From: Cristatella mucedo
Lineage: Eukaryota; Bryozoa; Phylactolaemata; Cristatellidae
Reading direction: 5' to 3'
NCBI GenBank assembly: GCA_009760855.2
Contig: WPIO01000016.1
Location: forward strand, 5,959,001-6,023,000
DNA: 64,000 nucleotides
Position 1 is the stretch's first letter; each line of letters opens with the position of its first letter. The notes under the pieces were generated by a model. It had not been told where the DNA came from. It saw nothing but the letters and a program-made list of their open reading frames with translations, and ran no database searches. Below, in pieces: positions 49,801 to 64,000 of the stretch. A program made the position numbers and the translations under genes.

Positions 49801-51807
49801 GGACTCTCAGATCGCGATTCAGAAGCGCCAGCCGAGCACTCACGCACTCCTAGATTTCGAAGTCCGACCACCCGGAACGCCCCCGGAGCGCAGCGCCGCA
49901 GCCCGCGGACTGCGTGACTTATTTTTTGGCGTGCTCCGGACGCGGCGATGGCGTCGAGCTCGCTCGCTGACTCGCATCTCTCCGCTCGCTAGTCGCCTCG
50001 AGTTTTGAGCGGATTGTGCGATGGCTGGGGGAGGGAGGGGGCGAGCAGCGCGTGCCGCTTCGTTTAGCCGTGGGCTCGTCGGTAATCTCGAGCGCACATT
50101 CGCCCTATCTGTGCGCGTCACCTCTAACCATGTTGAATTCGTTGAAATCGAGCATGCTACCCTAACCATTCGATCGTGCTTCCTTTGTAGCATTAGTAAA
50201 GTGCCTAGAAATAGATCAAGTTCTCTGGGGGCGCTATACAAATTTGTTAAAACTATTATTTTTATTATCTGGCTTCGGATCGATCCTGCTAGTGGAAGGA
50301 TCTATTCGCCAGACAATCGTTAACCGTGACCGGGCGATTCGAAGCGTATATGTGGTACCTGTGACAAGTCAGCAAACGGAAGCTCCATACATTCTGTAAA
50401 ATCCATGGACCCTCTACTCCTAATAAGGCCAGTAGAAGAATAGTTTCACCTCAAAACTATGTAGCCAAGTGCAAGACAGAGACCGTTAGAAACGATCTCG
50501 CAGTACAGGAGCCACTGCCGCCGGCTCTCGCAAACGAATAGGTCGAATATCTACGAATAGGATGTCAGTGATACTCAAGCATATGTTGCATTGGCTTTTA
50601 ATGCAAAGGTTGACTCTCGATCGGGAGTGACGGCATTGGCTTATACGGACTTCCCTGGTGGACGGATTTGCCTCCCCGGCTCGTTGTTCCAGCGCCTTCG
50701 CGTGCCATATGCCACATTTTTGTACTTTCTTTCGCAATCCACAGGGTATATAGTACGTTCATCTATCGTATGCACATATCATATCGTATGCACACCGTTT
50801 TTCGTGGTGCTTTATCACGACCTCGCTGGGCAGCAGAGTAGGTAGCCAGAAAATAAAAATGCTACCAATCTTGATCAAACTCATGAGGGTACGTCTTGGG
50901 AATGAAGAGGACACTCGCTCTCGAGCTAGACCTGATCTTATAGGCGAATGTTGACCGAGCATGGTCCATGCAAAGGCCCGTACGCATAGGCAGATGCCAT
51001 CGAGGCAATGCAGGGCAGGGCAGGGCAGGGCAGGGCTGGGCAGGGCAGGGCTGGGCAGGGTAGGGCACGGCAGGGCAGAGCAGAGTTGTGATGCAGAGGA
51101 GGACGGGACAGGTCACAACATTGTATAAAAGCAGACCCAAACTCCTTACGTACCAGGCACGGAGGCTGAGTCACCGAACGGTCGCACAAGTGGACGTGCT
51201 TGTCTTTCGGAGACAGACCACGAGTATAGAAAGGCAGCGCTCTACCACGGCCGATTTAAACTCGCGGCGCCCCCTTCATGGATGGCACAGTGAAACCTCC
51301 GACGGATGGCTCGCCAGCGTGGCCTTGGCCTTGGCCGAGCTTGGCTTCGTTCTCCTCTCTTTCGCAGGCGTGCACACGCTCGGCGGCATAAGAGCGGTGG
51401 GCAGCAACACCCTGATGGCTCAGTGGGCCGACAACCCGGACAGGCTCGACAACAACCTCTTCAAGGACCTGCTGAAGAGATCGTTCCAGTGGACGAGCGC
51501 TCCCATAAGCGTGGCCACCGATCGCCTGCCGCTGTGGGTGTGGACCAAGGGCGGCACGACGAAGCGGTTCATGCTCAACGCCGACATGGCGCTGCTGAAG
51601 AATTTCACCTTCTACAACGCGTTCGCAGGCATCGCCGGCTGCACGTACGACACGTGCCCGGCGGCCAGCACGCAGACCTGGGTCAGCCAGTACGCAGTCA
51701 ACCACAACCTGTGGCAGCAGCACTTCCGCGAGGCCTACAGGAAGATCGTCGAGCGCGGCTACCCTCGCGGCTACCTCCGGGAGCTGACGCCGCCGCTGAA
51801 CGGCTGA
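45757..51807 (+). CDS. Secreted plant-type (class II/III-like) haem peroxidase
   Basis: Two exons, 45757-46417 and 51368-51807, encode 366 residues. Residues about 17-42 (RARRLRVVVAVLLIWTAGGG...AEA) form a signal peptide. The distal haem pocket is FVRLSFHAC with Arg80, Phe83 and His84, followed by CVGCINLADTANNNGL. RYGRVDCP and the proximal loop ESVAIMGVHTLGG (His223, iron ligand) come next, then FMLNADMALLKN with the probable proximal Asp. These are the conserved sites of the non-animal peroxidase superfamily, known sporadically in cnidarians, sponges and other invertebrates; they oxidise phenolic or other donors with H2O2. The usual FHDC is FHAC here. The gene is very GC-rich and contains a Gly/Ser/Pro insert at about 148-165. 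The phase-1 intron (ATGG|GTGAGT ... TTCGCAG|GC) is 4950 bp and carries several mobile elements. Substrate is unknown. Confidence 0.9.
46505..46665 (+). repeat. Family B SINE with LINE-like tail
   Basis: CGGCCCAGGGGTAAAGGCGC resembles the A-box head; the B box is decayed; the tail AGAAGCGCCCGCATAAAG...CTCCTAGGGCGCTATGC forms the shared stem. Lies 90 bp into the peroxidase intron. Confidence 0.62.
46835..47235 (-). pseudogene. R2-type LINE relic: restriction-like endonuclease and C-terminus
   Basis: Minus strand, one frameshift. The upstream block contains LKPDLVIDNGTDAVIVDVTM, PFDFSKDAL, AGKKVNKYE, the PD...D...K signature of the restriction-like endonuclease of site-specific R2/NeSL-type non-LTR retrotransposons. 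After a stop near 47050, another frame continues VRPFVVGALGSRWPGNEAC and FRRLRVSDAI, the usual C-terminal end of R2-type ORFs. No reverse transcriptase part was seen, so this is a 5'-truncated dead copy. It lies within the peroxidase intron in opposite orientation. Confidence 0.78.
47250..47411 (+). repeat. tRNA-derived SINE, family A (near-complete)
   Basis: ATGGCGCACTATGTAAAGCG (A-box region), GTGGGTTCGAATCCTGC (B box 47307-47319), GCGATCCTTTACTGCAGC, GGTGACAGCCGTAAAAGCTC, TGATAAATCAGC. Confidence 0.87.
47412..47525. repeat. T/A-only low-complexity spacer
   Basis: About 110 bp made almost only of T and A runs between two oppositely oriented SINEs. Confidence 0.85.
47530..47620 (-). repeat. 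Family A SINE, partial, inverted relative to the neighbour
   Basis: AGGCAGAAGAGCCTTAGCGG, CAATCGCCGCCGCTTGCCG, ACACTCAAATCCAC: reverse-strand body of family A. Confidence 0.7.
47876..48130 (-). repeat. Diverged copy of the second LINE tail family
   Basis: TAGCGCACGTAAAGCTC, TATGGCTTTCGGTAAAAT, GGAAGTGAGTAGCGTAGACG, AGCGGCAAAAGACGGAG follow the 17.2-17.45 kb copy in order, with gaps. Confidence 0.5.
48628..48680. repeat. (GAAG)n microsatellite
   Basis: About 13 GAAG units. Confidence 0.93.
48775..48925 (-). repeat. Degenerate family A SINE
   Basis: GCCGCTTTAGCGGCAGACATC, GGCTATCATGCCGCTTAAAG, GGATCGCAGGCTACGAACCTAC (B box region), CTGACCCCTGGCCTAAGACC. Confidence 0.5.
48930..50100. other. 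Peroxidase intron, no further gene recognised
   Basis: Mixed DNA; ORFs at 49302-49598 in two frames lack domains. GC-rich from 49860. Confidence 0.35.
50105..50270 (+). repeat. LINE 3'-end-only copy
   Basis: CGTCACCTCTAACCATGTTG, CCATTCGATCGTGCTTCC, AAAGTGCCTAGAAATAGATC, AAGTTCTCTGGGGGCGCTAT, (ATT)-like end. Confidence 0.78.
50998..51080. repeat. GGGCA-type minisatellite, G-quadruplex prone
   Basis: About 14 repeats of GGGCA/GGGCT on the plus strand give many closely spaced G triplets. It sits 290 bp upstream of peroxidase exon 2. Confidence 0.92.
51368..51807 (+). CDS. Peroxidase exon 2
   Basis: Acceptor CTCTCTTTCGCAG ends at 51367 after a pyrimidine tract; the exon starts within the proximal His loop and ends with TGA 51805-51807. 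Open sequence upstream of 51368 is intronic. Confidence 0.9.
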
Positions 51808-51809
51808 GC

Positions 51810-52562
51810 TGGCCCGGTCGGACGCCCGAGCAGCAGCAGCACGCTGCTCGCTAGCGCATCGCGTTGCCAACTCTGAGCAGCCAGCGGACGGCAAAATTTC
51901 CCGAGCTCTCCACTTCGCGCCCACACTCGTTAGGAGTGGCGTAAGAAAAAAGGGGCGGTCGACAACTGAGCCACTGCCGGTGGCGTCTCCTTCGCCGACG
52001 AAGAGGAGGACGATTTCCGCGAGAGCAACTATTTACGCAGCAGCAACCCGCACTTCGAGCCGCCGCCTGCTCGAGTGATCCGCCCTGTGCGGCCACTGTA
52101 ATGCCAGTCGGCTCGCTGTAACCAAGTGCAGAGAGGCGAGAGAGGGGAGGGGCGAAACCTGCAAGCTCGTTACAGCAGCCTTTTTTTTAGCAACGTGCTC
52201 GCAGATTTTATCTTACAGAGAATGCGAGGTCGTCTGCTTGGCCTTGTTTCGCAGCATCGAGCAAGGACATGTCGGTACGCCCTCTCTCTCTCGTTCACTC
52301 GGATGCACGTGGAGGACGGCAGAAAACGCTAACACGTAACGAATAATAACAGTTTGCGTGCTCGTGAAATCGAGTGGGCGGCACAAGCGGCATTCTAAAG
52401 CTATTTCCGGTCGCATGCGCAGTATCGGAAGCTCGCCTCGGCCGTAATGCGTGCACTGGAAGTGAACGTCGGTGTACCGCTTCCGATAGCAGCCGTCGTC
52501 AACGCGTTTTTAACCCTGAGCCGGCATGGTGGACAGCACGTCTATCACCTGCTGTAGTATGC

Positions 52563-52636
<74 letters not shown>

Positions 52637-53050
52637 CTCTCTCTCTTTGGTGTCGAATATATCTAATTTCCTCAACGATAACTACTTGCATTTTGTTCGA
52701 TATAATCTCAGAGCAAAGCAGCTTCAGTTTCTTGGTTGTCTCTTTCGTGTACGTCGTGGACTGCCGGGTTTAGCGTCGAAGTTAGTTACCCCCCACGTTT
52801 CGCGTGCGTATACCCTAAATATACAGTAGCAATGTTTATGTCTACTAAAGGCTATGCATGTATGGCTATCTGAGCTCAAATTTTGCGCCTAGTATTTATA
52901 ATACCTGCTTTGTTTATTCCAAGTACTAGTTGCCGCTATAGGTTCGTCAGTCAGATGCATTGTAACGCCATTAGGACGGTTATGCTCTGCAGCTGGGAGG
53001 GGTTCTATCATGTCAGCTAGATGGTTAGTGACGAGCGCTGTATTTCCTGT
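51810..53050. other. Downstream of peroxidase; contains (TA)n array
   Basis: No gene recognised. A (TA)n array of about 65 bp lies at 52568-52632, followed by CTCTCTCT. Confidence 0.5.
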
Positions 53051-53054
53051 CTCA

Positions 53055-53125
53055 ACAATAATAATGATAATAATAACAGTAAACATCTGTTTAGCGCTCC
53101 AAGAGGGATAAATCTTTTTCTAAAC
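53055..53125 (-). repeat. Decayed LINE/SINE tail
   Basis: (TAA)n then TTTAGCGCTCCAAGAGGGATAAA and TTTTTCTAAACACTTAA, the reverse-strand stem-loop end with several changes. Confidence 0.5.
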
Positions 53126-53129
53126 ACTT

Positions 53130-54830
53130 AACTAACGCTGGATTGGAAGTTCGTGAATCGATTGGTGATCGTTGTTCAGCGCCACCCACCGTTTGCTGCT
53201 GTTTCTCCGGAGTGAGCACGAGAAGGCCGATGGTGCTAGCAATCTTCTCGGCCCGGAATTTTTCCGAGGGGGGAGGGGCACGACCGCAGTGGTGACCACA
53301 GCCACCACCTCTTCGTAGTCGAAGTTCTAGTTGTCTGGTCAACGTTCTTTTCTCCTTCATAGCCGGTCACCGAATGTCCCTCTAGCTGGCCGAGTCCATC
53401 CGCGATTTCCCACGACTTCCATACATTCATCCTCTGCATTCCTTCTCCCTCTTCATTTGTCTCCTCGAAGCTGGCTACCTATAGGATCTCCTGGGGTGAG
53501 TAGGGGAGGGTCGAGAACCAGTAACCACGGCAACGACAGGTCAGCGCCCACTGAGCTCGAACACGACTCCGGCAGCTACCGAACTCTGTCTCGCTGCAGC
53601 GACACACACGCAACAGCTCGAGCTTCTCACTTGCGGCTGTCGCATGATTCTCACACACACAGCTGTGGCCAGACTCTGCACCTCTTGCCAAGGCGTCTTA
53701 TGGGACGGCTTAAGGCATAAGCAGGAATTCACGACTTCTGGTCACAATGGTACACAATATCAATCTGCCCCACCCCCATTCACTCACATTTGCGCTCGCG
53801 CACAACTTGTTGGCAGGCAGATTTTCCAGCTCTATCTTTGTGTGGAAAACACCAACTTCTTAACTACAATGCACATAACAACTACAATGCACATACAATT
53901 AAGTAATGGGCAGAGGAAGAACACAGTGGCCAGTGAAGCCCAACATTTCGGATACACTTCACGAACCAGGTCACGTGGGTTTGAGCATGAGGCTCTAAGC
54001 AGGCGATACTACACTGCCCATTGCAAGTGGGGTGGGGGGAATGACAGCTGCTGCTACTAGTCTGCTAGGACTCGTCTGCTAGGGCTGCCAGGGCTCGTCT
54101 GTCTGTCTGCTCAGCTTTAGTCTCTCTCCTTTTCTTCTTTTTTTTTAAGTAACCGAGGGATGAGCCAATGAGCCTGTCTTCAGAGGAAACACTTGCATGG
54201 CCCTGCCAAGCCAGAATTGTGCGAGGGAAGAGCCTACGAGCAGCTCGAGAAGCGAACACGGCGAACGCAAAAAACCCAGCGGCAACGGCACGTGACAGCG
54301 AGTAGTGGGCTGGCGCTAGCTTGCCACCGGCACTTGCATGCGAATGAAGCAGTCGGATGACAACAATGCACTTGCTTTCATTGGTTAGTGTCTGCTCAGT
54401 TAACGTCTGGATTTAATTGCATCTGCCATCCCGTCAGCAACCTTTGCCGTCAAAGAGGCGATATTTGCATTCGTCTGCTTGGGGCTAGCACCCGATTTTG
54501 AACAGCCGCCCTAATGCAACACAACGAACAGTGTGCCAGTCCCCAGCATGACGGCGTAGAATAGATCGCGCTACAAACCACATTGTGCTACACTGATAGA
54601 TTAAAAGCACCAGGTCTGATTTCATTCGCATGTTCCACCTGAGGGCCTGGTGCAGCCACTAACGAGAAAAGACTGCAACAGCAAGCTGAGGAACATCTCC
54701 ACATTACACACTCGTCGTGGCAGAAGTGTTGGGACCGCAAAAGCACATGTCGAGGTCTAAGCCTGACGACGTGCTACAGCCAGTGATCAGCTGAGCACGA
54801 AAACTCAGCACGATGCAGAAACCGTAGTTG
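53130..54830. other. No gene recognised between peroxidase and SCYL3-like genes
   Basis: Mixed DNA. A very degenerate SINE may be present at about 53930-54055 (GTGGGTTTGAGCATGAGG as a B-box remnant, CCATTGCAAGTGG). No coding signal. Confidence 0.35.
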
Positions 54831-54839
54831 CGGCAGAAA

Positions 54840-54845
54840 TTTATT
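54840..54845 (-). terminator. Candidate polyadenylation signal of the SCYL3-like gene
   Basis: AATAAA on the minus strand (TTTATT on plus), about 580 bp after the last exon that could be defined. Confidence 0.45.
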
Positions 54846-55106
54846 CAACCGATGCTGTAAACGAATCAAGGCAGATCAACCACGGCCGAACCGAACCCGA
54901 AAACTGGCAAAGGGCGAAAGGCCGCGAAGAGAGGGACGCAGGAGACTTCACTTAACAAAACCAGGCCACAAATGTAGCGCATAGTAAAGGACGAAGCTAC
55001 CCTGGCTCGGGGTACATTCGAGAGAGTAAAAAAAGAGATGGGTGCAAAAATTAAAAATGACGTCGAATGCATAGCATACTGCCATGTGCCTAGCTCAACA
55101 CAAGAA

Positions 55107-55236
55107 ATGATTGAACCGGAATGCTGGGCAGTGAAGGGCACAGAGTTCGCGTAGATCGTCCTGGCAGCTCGATGATTGAACCGGAATGCTGGGCAGTGAA
55201 GGGCACAGAGTTCGCGTAGATCATCCTGGCAGCTCG
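55107..55236. repeat. Tandem duplication, 2 x 65 bp
   Basis: 55107-55171 is repeated at 55172-55236 with one substitution (GATCGTCC versus GATCATCC). It probably lies in the 3' part of the SCYL3-like gene. Confidence 0.92.
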
Positions 55237-55423
55237 AGTATAACTAACAAGCACGGTTGCTCTGCTCGACTACGTCTGCTGCTGCTGCTGCCGACGATCG
55301 GCTGGAGCCAAGCAGAGCTCCGGCGATCCCCAGTAGCACTGACACAGGTCAACGGTAGTAGCTGAGTACAGTGCTGCCACGTCTGGACTAATTGGTAGGC
55401 GCTGAATGCATGCAGTAACTTAC

Positions 55424-61690
<6,267 letters not shown>

Positions 61691-61699
61691 CTGCAAAAA

Positions 61700-62960
61700 A
61701 AACGACGACACTCATCCAGAACAACCCGGCAGCCGTGGTCTCCAAGTGGCCTGTAAACTGGCAAGCCACTCAGCTGCTACCGGTAGCGGCTGAGTCGGAT
61801 GCAGCCGAGCAGCAAAGTGCCTAGCACGGCACAGGCTCGAGTCCACGTACTGCCTACTAGACGCACGAGGTAAACGTTCCTGCTGGCGGCACCTGCCGAC
61901 CGTGCGGTCAGCATGCACCAGCTCTGCACGTGCCCGAGCCTAGGTGGCCACTTTCTTGCAGCCGTGCCGCTGCCTGCGTGGCCTCTCAGTGTGTCCCAGA
62001 GGTGTACTGCAGCCTGGCGGCAGCTTTAAACTGAATTGCCCAAACTATAGATGATATGACTGAATATGGATGATATGATATGATATGATAATGATAATAA
62101 TGAGATGGATATGACTGAAATTTGCTAACATTGAGCTATGCACGAGCTTTTGAGCTTGTGGTGGCAAGATGCCCTGCAATGCACTCGATATTGGGAAGTC
62201 CAGTGGTCAGGGACAGTCTCACAGGCATTTGGTCAGCTGCTGCAGTTGTCACGATAGTTGCCCACTAGCCAGGATTTCACACAAACAGCATATAAGTAGC
62301 ACATTACAGGTGTCCAAAGTATGCGCACCGAATACGGTGAGAAAAACAAAAACTGTTAAGCTCTTTTTGGTCTGCCTCGACTAACAGTGCCGGCAGGACA
62401 TCACAGCTCTCTTGTTCACTGTATCCATCTCTGTCTTTCGAGCACTGCAGGCTAAGGAACCTTGATGCCATTGCCCGCAGCTACACGGCTTTCACCCAAA
62501 TTTAGTCATAGACTGTAAGCAATTGAGCAAGCACCTTTCACGGTCATCGATTCACACTTTCGTTTGCAGTCTTGGAACCACCCCAAATTTGCTTTACTTG
62601 CCGTATTACACTGCTGGTTTGCTGGTCCACAGTGGCCCTGTACGTTTGGGCAGTGGCTGCGGAAGGTGGCTTAAAGTAAGCTCTCCCGGCGAAAGTGGAT
62701 GATTCTCACGATTCAAGCATACCGGCTAAATTCTTTCAGCAGCCCTCCTGACCTGACCGGTGTCAACGACATTTCGATACTCATGCAACACTTCAGAAGA
62801 AGTAGACTAAAATCTATTCAAATTTAGAATTAGGCTCACGGCCTAGCCATAGCCCTCATCAGCCCTGTCCTAGTGACATTCCACGTGCGTTCAGTAGTCA
62901 GTTTTATTCAGGATTCTACACATGCAGCGGCATCTTGATAATAAAAATCTCGGTATATAT
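61700..62960. other. SCYL3-like intron, no exon recognised
   Basis: Searched on the minus strand for the kinase-domain exons without success. Contains a short ATATG-type repeat at about 62065-62090. Confidence 0.4.
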
Positions 62961-62969
62961 AAATAACAA

Positions 62970-64000
62970 TAATAATGCATTTAATATAGCACCATCAGAG
63001 AACGCAATCTCTTTCTAGGCACTTTACATTTGCAAAGGAAGCACGATCGAATGGTTAGTGGTGGCATGCTCAATAAATAACAAAATAACATGGTTAGGGA
63101 TGACATACACAGGGTGAGCATGCAGGTTTGGTTAGTGGCAGCATGAGCAGATGTCAGCACTCATAAGCACAGGAAGGACAAATCGCAGGGACCCACTAAA
63201 TGCTGTGATAAATAGATGCGTTTTTAGCTTCTTTTTAAATGTGGACAAGTCAGAAGATGTTGTGACGCAAGTCGGGAGTCAGTTCCAGGCTTTGGGAGCA
63301 TACGAACTAAAGGTACGTTCTCAAAAGGATTTGAGATTTGTAGGTGGTATGAGTAAACAGTTAGATTCCGAAAAGCAGGTAGTACAATGTTTTGCCTGGT
63401 GGGGGAGTAGATCTGATAGATAGGCTGGAGCCAAATAATGAAGTGACCTAAAAGTGAGCAACAAAACCTTGAAGTCGATGCGTTACTTGATTGAGCTGCT
63501 GCAGGTCCGCGAGAAGTAGTGTCATGTGGCAACTGTGACGCTCACGACAGACAAGCCTAGCTGCCGAGTTTTGCACCAGCTGTAAGCGCCTGAGTGCACA
63601 GGCCGGTAGACCAGCAAGAAGTAGTAACAGAAGTCAAGACGAGGTGTCACAAATGCATGGACATTTTAGATGTGATATTCCTGTTTAAAAAAGCCCACAT
63701 TTTAGCAATGTTCTGTAGCTGAAAGTAGGCAGACTCGACTCTGGAGCTGATGTGGTCGTTTAATGAAAGGTCACTTTGGACCATGACACCTACATTTTGT
63801 GCAGATTCAACAGGAAATATGCTGGCAGAGCCGATTTTGAGCGTTAGCCTTTCCAACTTAAGTATCATACTTGGTTTGCTCATAACTAGTAAGTTGGTTT
63901 TATCCTCATTCAATTTAAGAAAATTTGCTGCCATCCATGTGCGGATATCGTCAATACATGCAGCAAGGGAGTTAAGAGAATTCGATGTGCTGGAGGGCTG
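62970..64000 (-). pseudogene. L2/CR1-like LINE, 3' part (continues off right edge)
   Basis: The (TAA)n tail near 62970, stem-loop (GCACCATCAGAGAACGC ... TTTCTAGGCACTTTACATT) and 3' UTR are followed on the minus strand by PRTNL-like and LVCRERHSCH-like fragments and by an open piece with MAANFLKLNEDKTNLLVM, DLSLNDHISSRVESAYFQLQ. Frameshifts break the ORF, so it is dead in the visible part. Confidence 0.83.

Noticed and set aside
55221-55416. Terminal SCYL3-like exon starting after a TGTGTCAG acceptor
   Set aside because: It would give a phase-compatible but Ser/Arg-rich tail with a CAG run that does not resemble the family; evidence insufficient.

Overview
The window is nuclear DNA of an animal, most likely a marine invertebrate. 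The genes have introns with GT-AG boundaries (one GC-AG), are widely spaced, and belong to families typical of Metazoa: Vav, SCYL3, PLPP6-type phosphatase and Golgi carbohydrate sulfotransferases. The space between them is packed with microsatellites, tRNA-derived SINEs and L2/CR1-like LINE relics. A plant-type haem peroxidase argues against a vertebrate, since this family is known only from scattered invertebrates. The phylum cannot be fixed from the sequence. Exons were found by translating both strands and checking splice sites, reading phase and family motifs; several are too short to stand out as ORFs.

Layout. (1) 3.7-16.6 kb, minus strand: the first two coding exons of a Vav-type Rho-GEF (calponin-homology domain) separated by a 12.6 kb repeat-filled intron; the gene runs off the left edge. 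A broken Tc1/mariner transposase lies inside that intron. (2) 17-28 kb: no gene recognised; LINE copies including a 323-codon open C-terminal RT fragment, and GC-rich CpG-dense DNA. (3) 29.9-36.2 kb, plus strand: two tandem paralogous carbohydrate sulfotransferase genes, each with two exons and the same phase-1 intron position; the second uses a GC donor. (4) 38.6-42.8 kb, minus strand: a complete two-exon PLPP6-like phosphatase. (5) 45.8-51.8 kb, plus strand: a complete two-exon secreted plant-type peroxidase whose 5 kb intron holds an R2-type LINE relic and an inverted pair of SINEs. (6) 55.4-61.7 kb, minus strand: seven exons encoding the C-terminal part of a SCYL3 (PACE-1) pseudokinase; the kinase-domain exons lie beyond the right edge. 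(7) 63-64 kb: another L2-like LINE.

The genes are functionally unrelated neighbours: signalling (Vav), glycan sulfation (the sulfotransferase pair), isoprenoid/lipid phosphate metabolism (PLPP6), oxidative chemistry (peroxidase) and Golgi/cytoskeletal scaffolding (SCYL3). There is no operon-like arrangement. The most interesting structure beyond the genes is a family of LINE 3' ends with a conserved stem-loop showing compensatory changes. The same stem-loop is shared by at least one tRNA-derived SINE family, and it also occurs as short 3'-end-only insertions, one of them flanked by long direct repeats.
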